Shown: positions 16,770-25,974, numbered from the stretch's first letter. The stretch is DNA of 64,000 bases from Labedella phragmitis (GCF_004078635.1 NZ_RZNB01000003.1:248001-312000); one strand, 5' to 3'. Made by a program: numbers and translations. Notes: generated from the letters alone by a model not told the origin.

Positions 16770-18566
16770 TCAGGGGCGCTCGACTCCGAGGGCCGTTCCG
16801 TGCCGGTAGGCGAGGGCCTCGACGGCCTCGGCGAGTCCCGGATCCTCGCCGCGCGCGAGGCCCGCGTACTCCACGCGGACACCGCTCGTCGGCTCGTCGT
16901 CGCCGTCGGCCCCCTCGCCGTCGCGAGCGCCGGGAGGACCGTCGGCGGGATGCACCGCGATCCACACGCGCCGACGGGGTACGAAGAGCGAGGTGAGCAG
17001 ACCGAGCGTCACGAGCACGGCGAAGAGCAGCACCCACACCTGGCTCGGATCGCTGTGGATGTCGAGGGACGCGAAGCGCGGGACCGAGTTCGAGAAGTCG
17101 CCCGTCGCGGCGTCCGGGTCGGCGTTCCCGAACTCGATCGAGCCGAGACCGTTCGGCAGCTCCGCCGACTGTCCCGGCAGCAACTGGATGGCCTCGACGT
17201 CCGAGTCCCGACCGGCGACCTGGGTCATGTCGTCCGTGTTGAGCGTGTATACCGAACGCGGGACGCCGCCGTCGATGCCGAGGTCGCCCGTGTAGACGTT
17301 GAGCGACAGCATCGGGAGGACGAGGTCGGGGAAGGTCGAGGTGAAGGCGCCGTCCTCGAGCGGCTGCGCCGTCGGGTAGAAGAAGCCGAGCAACCCGACT
17401 TGCTTCTCGAGTCCGTCGGGGACCTTCACGACGCCGACGGACGTGAGGTTTGCGTCCTGCGGAAGGAACGGAACCGAATCTGTGAAGACGACGGTGCCCT
17501 CCGGGTCGCGCACCGTGATGGTCGGCGCGTAGCCGTTGCCGAGCAGGAAGACGTCCGTGCCGGCGAAGCGCAGCGGCTGGTTCACCTTCATGCTGTGGTC
17601 CTCGGTGTCGCCGTCCGGTGTGGTCGTCGTGAGATGCGCCGTGAAGTCGATCGGCTGCCCGAAGGCGTCGGCGTTCTGCGTCTCGTACGTCACGTCGAAC
17701 CGGTCGAGCGTGAGGGCGTACGGCGACAGGCTGTCCTGGTCGAAGAACCGGCCGGGGTTGATCGTGTCGTAGTCGATGACCGAATTGACGAACGACTGGC
17801 CCTCGACGACGACGCGCTGACCGGAGTAGCCGAACCCGCCGCCGATCCCCACGGCCACGAGGACGCCGACGAGCGAGGCGTGGAACACGAGGTTTCCGGT
17901 CTCCCTCAAGTAGCCGCGCTCCGCCGACACCGACCGGACCCCGCGCTGGTCGTACTCCTCGACGCGATAGCCCGACTTCTTCAGGAGTGTGCGCGCCTCC
18001 GCGATCGCGGTGTCCGGGTCGACTCCCGCGTAGGTCTCCTCGATGTGGTCCGCGAGACGCGACAACCGCGCAGGGGTCCGCGGCGGACGGGAGCGCATCG
18101 CGTCGAAGTGGTGCTTCGTGCGCGGGATGATGCAGCCGATGAGCGACACGAACAACAGGATGTAGACGGCCGAGAACCACGCCGAGCTGTAGACGTCGAA
18201 GAGCTGCAGCTTGTCGAGCACGGGCGCGAGGTCGGGGTTGTCGACGAAGTACTGCGTGACGCCGTTCGGGTCGCTCGAGCGCTGCGGCACGAGCGAGCCG
18301 GGGATGGCCGCGATCGCGAGCAGAAGGAGGAGGAGGATCGCCGTGCGCATGCTCGTGAGCTGGCGCCAGAAGAACCGCAGCGAGCCGACGACGCCGAGCT
18401 TCGGCGAGACGGGACCGTCAGGGCGCGCGGCGCTCTCGGGCGCCTCGCCGTCGAGCTCGGGTCGCGCGTTCGGATCGTCGATGCGGTCGGAGGGCCCGCG
18501 GAGGTCGGCGGATCGGGCGGGACGCTGCGGTTTCGCGCCGCGATCGGAATCAGAGGACGAGGTCAA
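16770..18566 (-). CDS. resB: Cytochrome c biogenesis protein ResB
   Basis: The partner of CcsB in haem ligation at the outer face of the membrane. The 598-residue protein has a disordered charged N-terminus (~55 residues), then LGVVGSLRFFWRQLTSMRTAI leading into the first helix, LFVSLIGCIIPRTKHHFDAM, a large extracytoplasmic domain and a final helix VWVLLFAVLVTLGLLTSLFVPRR. The C-terminal ~70 residues are hydrophilic. The start is TTG 18566, overlapping the ccdA stop by 17 bases with GGGGGTG upstream, so it is translationally coupled. Confidence 0.93.
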   Translation of the reverse strand: MTSSSDSDRGAKPQRPARSADLRGPSDRIDDPNARPELDGEAPESAARPDGPVSPKLGVVGSLRFFWRQLTSMRTAILLLLLLAIAAIPGSLVPQRSSDPNGVTQYFVDNPDLAPVLDKLQLFDVYSSAWFSAVYILLFVSLIGCIIPRTKHHFDAMRSRPPRTPARLSRLADHIEETYAGVDPDTAIAEARTLLKKSGYRVEEYDQRGVRSVSAERGYLRETGNLVFHASLVGVLVAVGIGGGFGYSGQRVVVEGQSFVNSVIDYDTINPGRFFDQDSLSPYALTLDRFDVTYETQNADAFGQPIDFTAHLTTTTPDGDTEDHSMKVNQPLRFAGTDVFLLGNGYAPTITVRDPEGTVVFTDSVPFLPQDANLTSVGVVKVPDGLEKQVGLLGFFYPTAQPLEDGAFTSTFPDLVLPMLSLNVYTGDLGIDGGVPRSVYTLNTDDMTQVAGRDSDVEAIQLLPGQSAELPNGLGSIEFGNADPDAATGDFSNSVPRFASLDIHSDPSQVWVLLFAVLVTLGLLTSLFVPRRRVWIAVHPADGPPGARDGEGADGDDEPTSGVRVEYAGLARGEDPGLAEAVEALAYRHGTALGVERP

Positions 18567-19284
18567 AGCCGTACATCACCCCCTGGAGCTGGTACATGAT
18601 GAGCGACCACACGCCGGTGACCATGAGCAGGCCCACGACGATGAGCAGCACGCCGCCGACGATGTTGACGGCGCGGATGTGGCGGCGCAGGAAGCTGACG
18701 GAGCGGGTGGCCCAGCCGAGACCGAGGGCGATGAGGATGAACGGGATGCCGAGACCGAGGCAATAGCCGAAGGCGAGGAGCGCGCCCTGCCAGGCCGTTC
18801 CGCCGGTGAAGCCGAGCGACAGGACGGCGGAGAGGGTCGGACCGATGCACGGCGTCCAACCGATGGCGAAGACGGCTCCGAGGAGCGGTGCGCCGCCGAG
18901 GCCCGTCGCCGGCAGCCAGGCCAGCTTCGCGGTGCGCTGGAAGGCGCCGAAGCGGCCGATGAACACGAGGCCCATGAGGATGACGATGACGCCGAGGACG
19001 CGCGTGATGACGCCCTCCCACTGCACGAACCAGGCGCCGATCGCACCGAAGGCCGCTCCGTACAGCACGAAGACGATCGCGAAGCCGAGCACGAAGAGCG
19101 ACGCTCCGAGCACGAGGCGTCGGCGATCCTGACGCCCCTCCCCCTGGAAGCCGCCGACGTAGCCGAGGTAGCCCGGCACGAGCGGCAGGACGCACGGCGA
19201 CGCGAACGACACGAGCCCCGCGAGCATCGCGAGCGGCACGGCGACGAGCAGCGAGCCGCTCGTGATGACCTCCCCCGGGTTCAC
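18550..19284 (-). CDS. ccdA: Thiol-disulfide exchange membrane protein CcdA
   Basis: Passes reducing equivalents across the membrane to ResA. The 244-residue, six-helix protein has both redox cysteines in typical motifs, SFASPCVLPLVPGYLGYVGG and FAIGWTPCIGPTLSAVL. The GTG start at 19284 overlaps the resA stop codon (GTGA). I prefer this start because the protein begins directly before the first helix; the longer open frame runs inside resA. Confidence 0.95.
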   Translation of the reverse strand: MNPGEVITSGSLLVAVPLAMLAGLVSFASPCVLPLVPGYLGYVGGFQGEGRQDRRRLVLGASLFVLGFAIVFVLYGAAFGAIGAWFVQWEGVITRVLGVIVILMGLVFIGRFGAFQRTAKLAWLPATGLGGAPLLGAVFAIGWTPCIGPTLSAVLSLGFTGGTAWQGALLAFGYCLGLGIPFILIALGLGWATRSVSFLRRHIRAVNIVGGVLLIVVGLLMVTGVWSLIMYQLQGVMYGFDLVL

Positions 19285-19892
19285 TCCTCGGACTCGGCGA
19301 TCGTGTCGCGGATGAGGGTGTCGAGGATCGACGCGTCGCGCACCTGGCCGACGATGCGGGCGGCGATGCGGCCCTCGGCGTCGAGCACGAGTGTCGTCGG
19401 CACGGCGTTCGGCGGCACGGAACCCGAGAACGCGAGCTTCACGGCTCCGTCGTTCGTATCGATGATCGAGGGGTACTCGATGCCGTAGGTCTCGTCGAAC
19501 GCGATCGCCGTGTCCGCCTGGTCGCGGACGTTCACGCCGAGGAAGCTCGCGCCCTGACCCTCGTACTGCGCGCTCAATTCGACGAGGTCGGGAGCCTCGG
19601 CACGGCACGGTGCACACGCCGCGTACCAGAAGTTCACGACGAGCACCTCGCCGACGTAGTCGTCCGAGGTGACGGTCTCCCCGTTCTGGTCGACGCCGGA
19701 GAACTCGACGGGGTCGTCGCGCTCGGCCGGCGGGACCTCCGTCCAGCTGCCGTCTCCCGCGATATAGCCCTTTCCGCTGCCCTCGCGATACTGCTCAGCG
19801 AGCGGATCGTTCGTGCACCCGGTGAGCGCGAGGAGCGCGATCGCGGCTGCGGCGGCGAGTCGCGCACCCCGGCGTCGTCGAAGAGCGTTCAT
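19281..19892 (-). CDS. resA: Thioredoxin-like lipoprotein ResA/TlpA
   Basis: Reduces apocytochrome c cysteines outside the cell membrane. A lipobox LLALTGC follows a basic start (MNALRRRRGARL), and the redox motif is FWYAACAPCRAEAPDLVEL (CAPC). The cis-Pro region is SVPPNAVPTTLVLD. The start is ATG 19892, or GTG 19898, which would overlap the phosphatase stop codon in the GTGA manner seen elsewhere in this operon. It precedes ccdA, its electron donor. Confidence 0.94.
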   Translation of the reverse strand: MNALRRRRGARLAAAAAIALLALTGCTNDPLAEQYREGSGKGYIAGDGSWTEVPPAERDDPVEFSGVDQNGETVTSDDYVGEVLVVNFWYAACAPCRAEAPDLVELSAQYEGQGASFLGVNVRDQADTAIAFDETYGIEYPSIIDTNDGAVKLAFSGSVPPNAVPTTLVLDAEGRIAARIVGQVRDASILDTLIRDTIAESEE

Positions 19893-19894
19893 GG

Positions 19895-20530
19895 TCACAC
19901 CGCCCCCACATCGGTGGCCGCTGTCGCGAGGCCCGCGGCCGGGTCGCGATAGAGGACCTCGACGAAGCCGTCCCCGCGCCGCTCGAGTGTCGTGATGCTC
20001 GAGAGCGCGCAGCGCCGCTTGCGCGGGTCGTGCGGCAGCGGGATGCCCGCGACCGTCGAGTGCACCATCCAGATCGGCAGCTGATGGCTCACGATGACGA
20101 CGTCGCCCTCCGGCGTGCTGTCCCACGCGTCGCGGACGGCGGCGAGCATCCGTGCGGAGATCGACACGTACGGCTCTCCCCACGTGGGGATGCGCGGGTT
20201 CCGCAACGCGAACCAGTTGCGCGGGTCACGCACGGCACGCGCCATGACGCGTCCCTCGAAGTGGTTCGCGGGCTCGATCAACCGCTCGTCGAGTTCGACC
20301 TCGAGCCCGAACCGCTTCGCGACGGGAGCCGCAGACTCCTGCGTGCGCTGGAGCGGCGAGGCGATGATGCGCGAGACCGGCGCGTGCTCGTCCTGCAGCG
20401 CGAGGGCCGCGGCTGCCGCCATGCGTTCTCCGAGGGTCGAGAGCCGGAATCCGGGAAGGCGTCCGTAGAGCACGCGCGAGGGATTGTGGACCTCGCCGTG
20501 CCGGACGAGATGGATCCGGGAGGCAGACAC
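19895..20530 (-). CDS. Histidine phosphatase (phosphoglycerate mutase-like) protein
   Basis: A 211-residue phosphatase-fold protein with the catalytic RHG motif (IHLVRHGEVHNPSRVLYGRLPG) and second His in VVIVSHQLPIWMVHSTV. It is the first gene of the resA-ccdA-resB-ccsB operon. GTG 20530 has TAGACT 6 bases upstream (20537-20542, minus strand), so this is the operon promoter. Such genes are regular companions of actinobacterial system II loci; the substrate is unknown. Confidence 0.9.
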   Translation of the reverse strand: MSASRIHLVRHGEVHNPSRVLYGRLPGFRLSTLGERMAAAAALALQDEHAPVSRIIASPLQRTQESAAPVAKRFGLEVELDERLIEPANHFEGRVMARAVRDPRNWFALRNPRIPTWGEPYVSISARMLAAVRDAWDSTPEGDVVIVSHQLPIWMVHSTVAGIPLPHDPRKRRCALSSITTLERRGDGFVEVLYRDPAAGLATAATDVGAV

Positions 20531-20601
20531 CCCTCCAGTCTACGTTCGCGCCGCCTGAGCGTTCGCCCGCGTCCCGCACGCCCCGAGTAGGCTTGACCCC
20601 C

Positions 20602-21945
20602 GTGAGCGAACGCACCCTAGTCAAGAATCTGGCCGCCCTCGAGGACGGCCCCGTCAGTGTGTCCGGATGGGTCGAGACCGTCCGGGATCAGAAGAAGGTG
20701 CAGTTCGTCGTCCTCCGCGATGAATCGGGCGCCGTCCAGCTCGTGAACCCCGCCGTCCGCGAGCTCGTCGACGACGACGATCCGGAGAGCGCCACGAAGC
20801 TCGCGACGACGGAGGCGATCTCCGCCCTCGCGCACGGCTCGTTCCTCACCGTCACCGGCGCGCTGAAGCACGACGAGCGGGTGAAGCTTGGCGGCCTCGA
20901 GGTCAGGATCGGCGCGCTCGAGGTCGTGAGCGAGTCCCTCCCCGAGACCCCGATCGCCGCAGACTCGAGCCTCGACAAGCGTCTCGACTGGCGCTTCCTC
21001 GACCTCCGCAACCCGAAGCAGAATCTCATCTTCCGGGTACAGACGACGATCGAGCACGCCTTCCGCCAGTACTGGATCGACAACGACTTCATCGAGATCC
21101 ACACGCCGAAGCTCATGGCCTCCGCGAGCGAGTCGCGCGCCGAGCTCTTCGAGGTCGGCTACTTCGAGACGACGGCGTACCTCGCCCAGAGCCCGCAGTT
21201 CTTCAAGCAGATGGCGCAGCCGGCCGGCTTCGGCAAGGTGTTCGAGATCGGCCCGGCCTTCCGCGCCGACCCCTCGTTCACGAGCCGCCACGCCACCGAG
21301 TTCACGAGCGTCGACGCGGAGATCAGTTGGATCGAGTCCCACGAGGACGTCATGGCGCTCCACGAGGAACTCCTCGTCGCGGCGTTCACGGCCGTCAAGG
21401 AGAAGCACGGCGAGGCCCTCAAGGAGCACTTCGACCTCGACGTCGTCGTGCCGTCCCGCCCGTTCCCCCGCATCCCGCTCGCCGAGGCGAAGCGCATCGT
21501 CGGCGAGCGCGGCTACGAGATTCCGCGCGCGGACGACGACATGGACCCCGAGGGCGAGCGTCGCATCGCGGCGTACGTGAAGGAGGAGTTCGGGCACGAC
21601 TTCGTGTTCCTCACGGACTACGCCTCGAGCATCCGGCCGTTCTACCACATGCGCCACGAGGGCGACTCGTCGCTCACGAACAGCTACGACCTCATCTTCA
21701 ACGGCGTCGAGATCTCGACGGGTGCGCAGCGTGAGCACCGTGTCGACGTGCTCATCGAGCAGGCGCGCGAGAAGGGTCTCGAACCGGAGGAGCTCGAGTT
21801 CTACCTCGACTTCTTCCGCTACGGCGTTCCGCCCCACGGCGGCTTCGGTATGGGTCTCGCCCGCGTCCTCATGCTGCTGCTCGGCGAGCAGTCGATCCGC
21901 GAGACGACGTACCTCTTCCGCGGCCCGACGCGCCTCCTCCCCTAA
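20602..21945 (+). CDS. aspS: Archaeal-type (non-GAD) aspartyl-tRNA synthetase, AspRS2
   Basis: Charges tRNA with aspartate. The 447-residue protein is much shorter than the ~590-residue bacterial AspRS because it lacks the GAD insertion. Visible parts are the anticodon OB fold (VSVSGWVETVRDQKKVQFVV), motif 2 FEIGPAFRADPSFTSRHATEF, and motif 3 GGFGMGLARVLMLLLGEQSIRE with a C-terminal RGPTRLLP. Enzymes of this type are often non-discriminating and also make Asp-tRNA(Asn). GTG 20602 lies 8 bases after TAGGCT (20588-20593). AsnRS is the main alternative; the SVD after motif 2 and the terminal motif favour AspRS. Confidence 0.88.
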   Translation: MSERTLVKNLAALEDGPVSVSGWVETVRDQKKVQFVVLRDESGAVQLVNPAVRELVDDDDPESATKLATTEAISALAHGSFLTVTGALKHDERVKLGGLEVRIGALEVVSESLPETPIAADSSLDKRLDWRFLDLRNPKQNLIFRVQTTIEHAFRQYWIDNDFIEIHTPKLMASASESRAELFEVGYFETTAYLAQSPQFFKQMAQPAGFGKVFEIGPAFRADPSFTSRHATEFTSVDAEISWIESHEDVMALHEELLVAAFTAVKEKHGEALKEHFDLDVVVPSRPFPRIPLAEAKRIVGERGYEIPRADDDMDPEGERRIAAYVKEEFGHDFVFLTDYASSIRPFYHMRHEGDSSLTNSYDLIFNGVEISTGAQREHRVDVLIEQAREKGLEPEELEFYLDFFRYGVPPHGGFGMGLARVLMLLLGEQSIRETTYLFRGPTRLLP

Positions 21946-21958
21946 CCCCGCAACATTA

Positions 21959-22005
21959 ATTTGGCGATGGTGCGCGTAACTACACGCACCATCGCCACAT
22001 TGATG
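21959..22005. repeat. Palindromic repeat, copy 1 (also bidirectional terminator)
   Basis: A 13-bp perfect stem (TGGCGATGGTGCG, 21962-21974, pairing with 21985-21997) between the convergent aspS and Dabb genes. It shares arms, loop start (CGTAAC) and the right flank ATTGATG with the element at 30077-30125. Hairpin and position suit a terminator; near-identity to the second copy suggests a dispersed element. Confidence 0.7.
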
Positions 22006-22010
22006 CCCGG

Positions 22011-22313
22011 TCAGAGGGTGTAGTCGATGGAGGCGCGGTCCGCGACGACGCTGCCGACGTAGGCGGCGGCCTCCTGATGGGCCGGGTGCTTCTGGTACCC
22101 GTCCAGCGCGTCGAGATCGTCGAACTCCGACACGAGCACGACGTCCCAGTTCCGGTCGGGATAGGCCTCGTTCGTCGCGACGGAGAGCGACCGGATCTCC
22201 TCGACCACGCCGACGAGTGCCGTGAGCCGCTCCGCGATCCCCGCGGCGTGCTCCGCACGCGTCTGCGGATCGGTCGCGGCGAGCTTCCACGTGACGATGT
22301 GTCGGATGGTCAT
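22011..22313 (-). CDS. Dabb (stress-responsive alpha/beta barrel) domain protein
   Basis: A 100-residue ferredoxin-like fold protein. The start MTIRHIVTWKLAA and the later WDVVLVSEFDDLDALDGYQKHPAHQEAAAYV are the Dabb signature. The ATG at 22313 overlaps the stop of the upstream glutaredoxin-like gene (ATGA), so they are co-translated. Members dimerise and act in small-molecule or stress reactions; the role here is unknown. Confidence 0.88.
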   Translation of the reverse strand: MTIRHIVTWKLAATDPQTRAEHAAGIAERLTALVGVVEEIRSLSVATNEAYPDRNWDVVLVSEFDDLDALDGYQKHPAHQEAAAYVGSVVADRASIDYTL

Positions 22314-22576
22314 CGGTCCTCCAGGATCGCGTTCGTGAGGCGACCGGCGTCCACGCGCCAGTAGCAGTGCTGCCGACCGTCGATCAGCACGACCGGGATC
22401 ATCTCCCAGTAGCGCTCCCGCAGGGGCTCGTCGTCGGCGATCGAGAGCTCCTCGACCGTGATCTCCGGGCCGTCCGACCGCGAGGCGACCTCCGCCACGA
22501 CCGATTCGACAACCGATCGGGCGTCGTCGCACAAGTGGCAGTCCGGTTTCCCGATGAGAGTGATGGCGACGGTCAC
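22310..22576 (-). CDS. Glutaredoxin-like thiol protein
   Basis: An 88-residue thioredoxin-fold protein with the redox motif GKPDCHLCDDARSVVE (CHLC) and the cis-Pro segment WEMIPVVLIDGRQHCYWRVD. GTG 22576 has TAGGCT 6 bases upstream (22583-22588, minus strand), so it is the first gene of a two-gene unit with the Dabb protein. The partner protein is unknown. Confidence 0.9.
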   Translation of the reverse strand: MTVAITLIGKPDCHLCDDARSVVESVVAEVASRSDGPEITVEELSIADDEPLRERYWEMIPVVLIDGRQHCYWRVDAGRLTNAILEDR

Positions 22577-22622
22577 CCGCTCAGCCTACCGACGCCCGGC
22601 AGCGGCACGGCCACGTCGCCCG

Positions 22623-23312
22623 TCAGTCGTCGGGCGTCACCCAGATCGCCCGCGCGGCAAGGACACCGAGCTCGGTCTCGAGGGGCCGCCCCGTCTCCCC
22701 GCTCTCACGACCGAGCACGAGCACGCCCGCGACCTCGACCCGGTCGCGGACAGACACGCGCGTGTCGAGGACGATGCCGTGGGTGCCGAGGTAGCGCAGG
22801 AGCGCCGGGTCCTCGTCCGAGATGCGCGCGATCGTGCCTCCCGTCCCGACGGCGAGGTCGGCGAGGTTCACGGCGTCCGAGGTGGAGACCCGACCGTCGC
22901 GCCGCGGGATGAGGTCGCCGTGCGGATCACGTTCGGGGAACCCGAGCTCCTGATCGATGCGGTCGATGAACGTCTCCGATGCGGCGTGTTCGAGGTGTTC
23001 GGCCTCGTCGTGCACCTCGTCCCAGCCGTACCCGAGCCGCTCGACGAGGTACGACTCGAGCAACCGGTGCCGGCGGACCATCTGCACGGCGGCGGCGCGT
23101 CCGTCGGACGTGAGGGTCACCGCGCCGTAGCGCTCGTGCTCGACGAGGCCGTCCGCGACGAGCTTCTTGAGATTGCCGGAAACCGTCGACGTCGCGACCC
23201 CGAGCCGTGCGGCGATGTCGCCAGCGGCGGCGTGCTCGTCGCTCCACTCCTCGGCCTTCCAGATGGCGCTCACGTAGTCCTGCGCCATACGCGTCAACCG
23301 GTCGAGATCCAC
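22623..23312 (-). CDS. mntR: DtxR/MntR-family metal-dependent repressor
   Basis: A 229-residue regulator that binds DNA when loaded with divalent metal. The winged helix is AGDIAARLGVATSTVSGNLKKLVADGLVEHERYG; the dimerisation/metal region contains VHDEAEHLEHAASETFIDRID and ERDPHGDLIP; a C-terminal SH3-like (FeoA) domain follows. The Cys found in iron-sensing DtxR/IdeR (CPxxxPFGNPIP) is absent, replaced by Glu-Arg-Asp-Pro-His-Gly, which favours manganese sensing. GTG 23312 lies 7 bases after TAGACT (23320-23325, minus strand) and 10 bases after the permease stop. It probably represses the adjacent transporter. Confidence 0.88.
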   Translation of the reverse strand: MDLDRLTRMAQDYVSAIWKAEEWSDEHAAAGDIAARLGVATSTVSGNLKKLVADGLVEHERYGAVTLTSDGRAAAVQMVRRHRLLESYLVERLGYGWDEVHDEAEHLEHAASETFIDRIDQELGFPERDPHGDLIPRRDGRVSTSDAVNLADLAVGTGGTIARISDEDPALLRYLGTHGIVLDTRVSVRDRVEVAGVLVLGRESGETGRPLETELGVLAARAIWVTPDD

Positions 23313-23322
23313 GGGAGCGAGT

Positions 23323-24222
23323 CTAGGGGGCGACGGTGTCGGGGCGCGGGGACCTGTGACGCCGCCACCGGCGCCGCACGGCCGCCACGAGGACACCGTG
23401 CCGCGGACTCACGAGGAACACGGCGGCGAAGGCGACGCCCTGCGCGAGCACCACCATCCCGCCGGGAGCGGTGTCGAGGAAGTAGCTCGAATAGATGCCG
23501 ACGACGGCCGACGCCGCGGCGATCGACGGCGCGACGACGAGCATGCGCGGGAACCGGTCGGTGAGGAGGTACGCCGTGGCTCCCGGGATGATGAGCATCG
23601 CCACGACGAGGATCACTCCGACGGTCTGAAGCGCGACGACGGCGGTGAGCGCGAGCACGCCGAGGAGCAGGGCCCCGAGCAGCCGCGGTGAGAGGCCGAT
23701 CGCGTGGGCGTGAGTCGGATCGAACGCGAACAGCGTCAGGTCCCGCCGCGTGACGAGGAGCACGGCGGCCGCGACAGCGCCGAGCACGAGGATCTGGACG
23801 AGGTCCCCCGTCCCGATCCCGAGCACATTCCCGAAGATGATGTGGCCGAGGTCGGTCTGACTGGGTGTCACCGAGATGAGCACGAGCCCGAGCGCGAAGA
23901 GCGTCGTGAAGACGATGCCGATCGCGGCGTCCTCCTTCACGCGACTCGTGTCGCGCACGACGCCGATGAGGGCGACGGCGAGGAACCCGAATACGAGGGC
24001 ACCGATCGCGAAGGGCGCGCCGACGATGTAGGCGAGCACGACTCCCGGGAGCACGGCATGCGACACGGCATCCCCCATGAGCGACCAGCCGATGAGCACG
24101 AGCCAACAGCTCAGCAGAGCGCACACGACCGCCGCGACGACGGTCGCGACGAGAGCGCGCACCATGAAGTCGAACTGCAGGGGTTCGAGCAGGAGCCCGA
24201 GAAGTCCGTCGAATCCGGTCAT
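23323..24222 (-). CDS. Manganese/zinc ABC transporter permease
   Basis: A 299-residue ABC-3 (ZnuB/MntB) membrane subunit with about eight helices. The family signatures are LSCWLVLIGWSLMGDAVSHAVLPGVVLAY and TLFAFDPTHAHAIGL. ATG 24222 is one base after the ATPase stop. The C-terminus is short and basic (VRRRWRRHRSPRPDTVAP). It works with the ATPase and solute-binding lipoprotein upstream. Confidence 0.93.
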   Translation of the reverse strand: MTGFDGLLGLLLEPLQFDFMVRALVATVVAAVVCALLSCWLVLIGWSLMGDAVSHAVLPGVVLAYIVGAPFAIGALVFGFLAVALIGVVRDTSRVKEDAAIGIVFTTLFALGLVLISVTPSQTDLGHIIFGNVLGIGTGDLVQILVLGAVAAAVLLVTRRDLTLFAFDPTHAHAIGLSPRLLGALLLGVLALTAVVALQTVGVILVVAMLIIPGATAYLLTDRFPRMLVVAPSIAAASAVVGIYSSYFLDTAPGGMVVLAQGVAFAAVFLVSPRHGVLVAAVRRRWRRHRSPRPDTVAP

Positions 24223-24223
24223 G

Positions 24224-24973
24224 TCAGTCCTCCTCCGCGAGCACATCCAGTCCGAACGCCCGAGCGAGCTGCTCCGGGCGCAGCACGTCTCGCGGGTCGC
24301 CGTGGGCGAGCACCCGACGGAGCAGGAGCACCGCCTCGTCGCACAGGGCCGGAAGCGCTCGGAGGTCGTGCGTCGACACCACGACAGTCCGCCCGTCGTC
24401 CGCGAGTTCGCGGAGCAGACGACTGATCGTCGCCTCTGAGCGCTTGTCGACGCCCGCGAACGGCTCGTCGAGGAGTAGGACGTCCGCTCCCTGCGCGATG
24501 CCGCGGGCCACGAAGGCGCGCTTGCGCTGGCCACCGGAGAGCTGTCCGATCTGCCGCTGCGCGAACTCCGTCAACTCGACGCGGTCGAGTGCTTCCGCGA
24601 CGGCGGCGCGATCGGCCGCGCTCGGGCGACGCAGGAAGCCCATCCGTCCGTACCGCCCCATCATCACGACGTCGGCGACGCTCACGGGGAACTGCGCGTC
24701 GATCTCCTCGCTCTGCGGGACGTACCCGACGACGCCGCGCTTCCGGGCGATGCCGGGCGTGAGCCCCGTGACCGCGACGCTCCCCGAGTCGGGAGTCACG
24801 AGTCCCATGACCGATTTGAACAGCGTCGACTTCCCGGACCCGTTCATCCCGACGAGCCCGCACACCCGACCGGGCAGGATCGTGACGCTCGCCTCGTCGA
24901 GACCGAGGACGTCCCCGTACCGCACGGTGACGCCACGCAGTTCGAGCGCCGGCACCACGCCTGCCCCGGTCAC
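24224..24973 (-). CDS. Manganese/zinc ABC transporter ATPase
   Basis: A 249-residue cytoplasmic ATPase. Walker A is GLVGMNGSGKSTLFKSVMG, the Q-loop VGYVPQSEEID, the signature GQLSGGQRKRAFVARGIAQG, Walker B VLLLDEPFAGVD and the H-loop VVVSTHDLRALP. GTG 24973 overlaps the stop of the binding-protein gene (GTGA). Confidence 0.95.
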   Translation of the reverse strand: MTGAGVVPALELRGVTVRYGDVLGLDEASVTILPGRVCGLVGMNGSGKSTLFKSVMGLVTPDSGSVAVTGLTPGIARKRGVVGYVPQSEEIDAQFPVSVADVVMMGRYGRMGFLRRPSAADRAAVAEALDRVELTEFAQRQIGQLSGGQRKRAFVARGIAQGADVLLLDEPFAGVDKRSEATISRLLRELADDGRTVVVSTHDLRALPALCDEAVLLLRRVLAHGDPRDVLRPEQLARAFGLDVLAEED

Positions 24974-25974
24974 CGGTCGGCTCCCGAACCGGTGAGGCCC
25001 GAGACGATCGTGCGGACGTCGTGACGGAGGAGGTCGAGATAGGTCGGCACGGGACCGCCGGGCAAGGACAGCGAGTCGACGTAGAGCACTCCCCCGAAGC
25101 GGGCTCCCGTTGCCCCGACCACCTGCCGCATGGCGGAGTCGGAGACCGTCGACTCGCAGAAGACGGCGGCGACGTCGTTCCTCTCCACGAAATCGATCGC
25201 TCCGGCGATCTGTCCGGGCGTCGCCTGCTGCTCGGCGTTGACGGGCCAGAGGTACGCCTCCTCGAGCCCACCGTCACGGGCGAGGTAGGAGAACGCGCCC
25301 TCGCAGGTGACGAGCGCCCGCTGTGTCGCTGGCAGGGTCGCGAGACCCGCCACGAGTTCGTCGTGCACGTCGGCGATCTCGTCGGAATACGCGTCGCCGT
25401 TGGCACGGAAGTCCGCCGCGTTCGCGGGGTCGAGATCGCTGAAAGCGTCGACCATGCTCGCGACGTAGCGCTGCGCCTCGACGGGCGACATCCAGGCGTG
25501 CGGGTTCGGGCGACCGGCGTATGCGTCCGAGGCGATCGGAATGGGGTCGACGTCGTCGCTCACGACGGCGTGGGGCACGTCGAGTTCCCCGACGAACCGC
25601 TCGAACCAGGCTTCGAGTCCGAGGCCGTTGTCGAGCACGAGGTCGGCGTTCGCCGTGACGCGCACATCCCCGGGAGTCGGCTCGTAGCCGTGGATCTCCG
25701 CCCCCACCTTGGTGATCGACTCGATCCGGAGATGGTCGCCCGCGACGTTGCGGGCCATGTCCGCGAGGACCGTGAACGTCGTTGCGACGACCGGACGGTC
25801 GTCTGGCGGCGCGGCGGCCTCGCACCCGCTGAGAGCGACCGAGGCTGCGAGCACCGTGGCGAGCGCACCGAGTGACGGCGGTCGGCGGAATCGGCGGCGG
25901 GCCGACCGGCGGCGTCTCGGAGTCGCTCGGTCAGAGGCGTCCGGAGCTGTCGCCGTCGACAAGGGCACTGGCAT
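24970..25974 (-). CDS. Manganese/zinc-binding lipoprotein of the ABC transporter
   Basis: A 334-residue cluster A-I (ZnuA/TroA) solute-binding protein. A long basic N-terminus leads to a hydrophobic stretch with the lipobox SVALSGC. Metal-site elements include EIHGYEPTPGDV, GRPNPHAWMSPVEAQRYV and VFCESTVSDSAMRQV. The usual long His-rich zinc loop is absent, which fits manganese better than zinc. ATG 25974 is 6 bases after TAGGCT. It is the first gene of the operon that continues to mntR. Confidence 0.92.
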   Translation of the reverse strand: MPVPLSTATAPDASDRATPRRRRSARRRFRRPPSLGALATVLAASVALSGCEAAAPPDDRPVVATTFTVLADMARNVAGDHLRIESITKVGAEIHGYEPTPGDVRVTANADLVLDNGLGLEAWFERFVGELDVPHAVVSDDVDPIPIASDAYAGRPNPHAWMSPVEAQRYVASMVDAFSDLDPANAADFRANGDAYSDEIADVHDELVAGLATLPATQRALVTCEGAFSYLARDGGLEEAYLWPVNAEQQATPGQIAGAIDFVERNDVAAVFCESTVSDSAMRQVVGATGARFGGVLYVDSLSLPGGPVPTYLDLLRHDVRTIVSGLTGSGADR

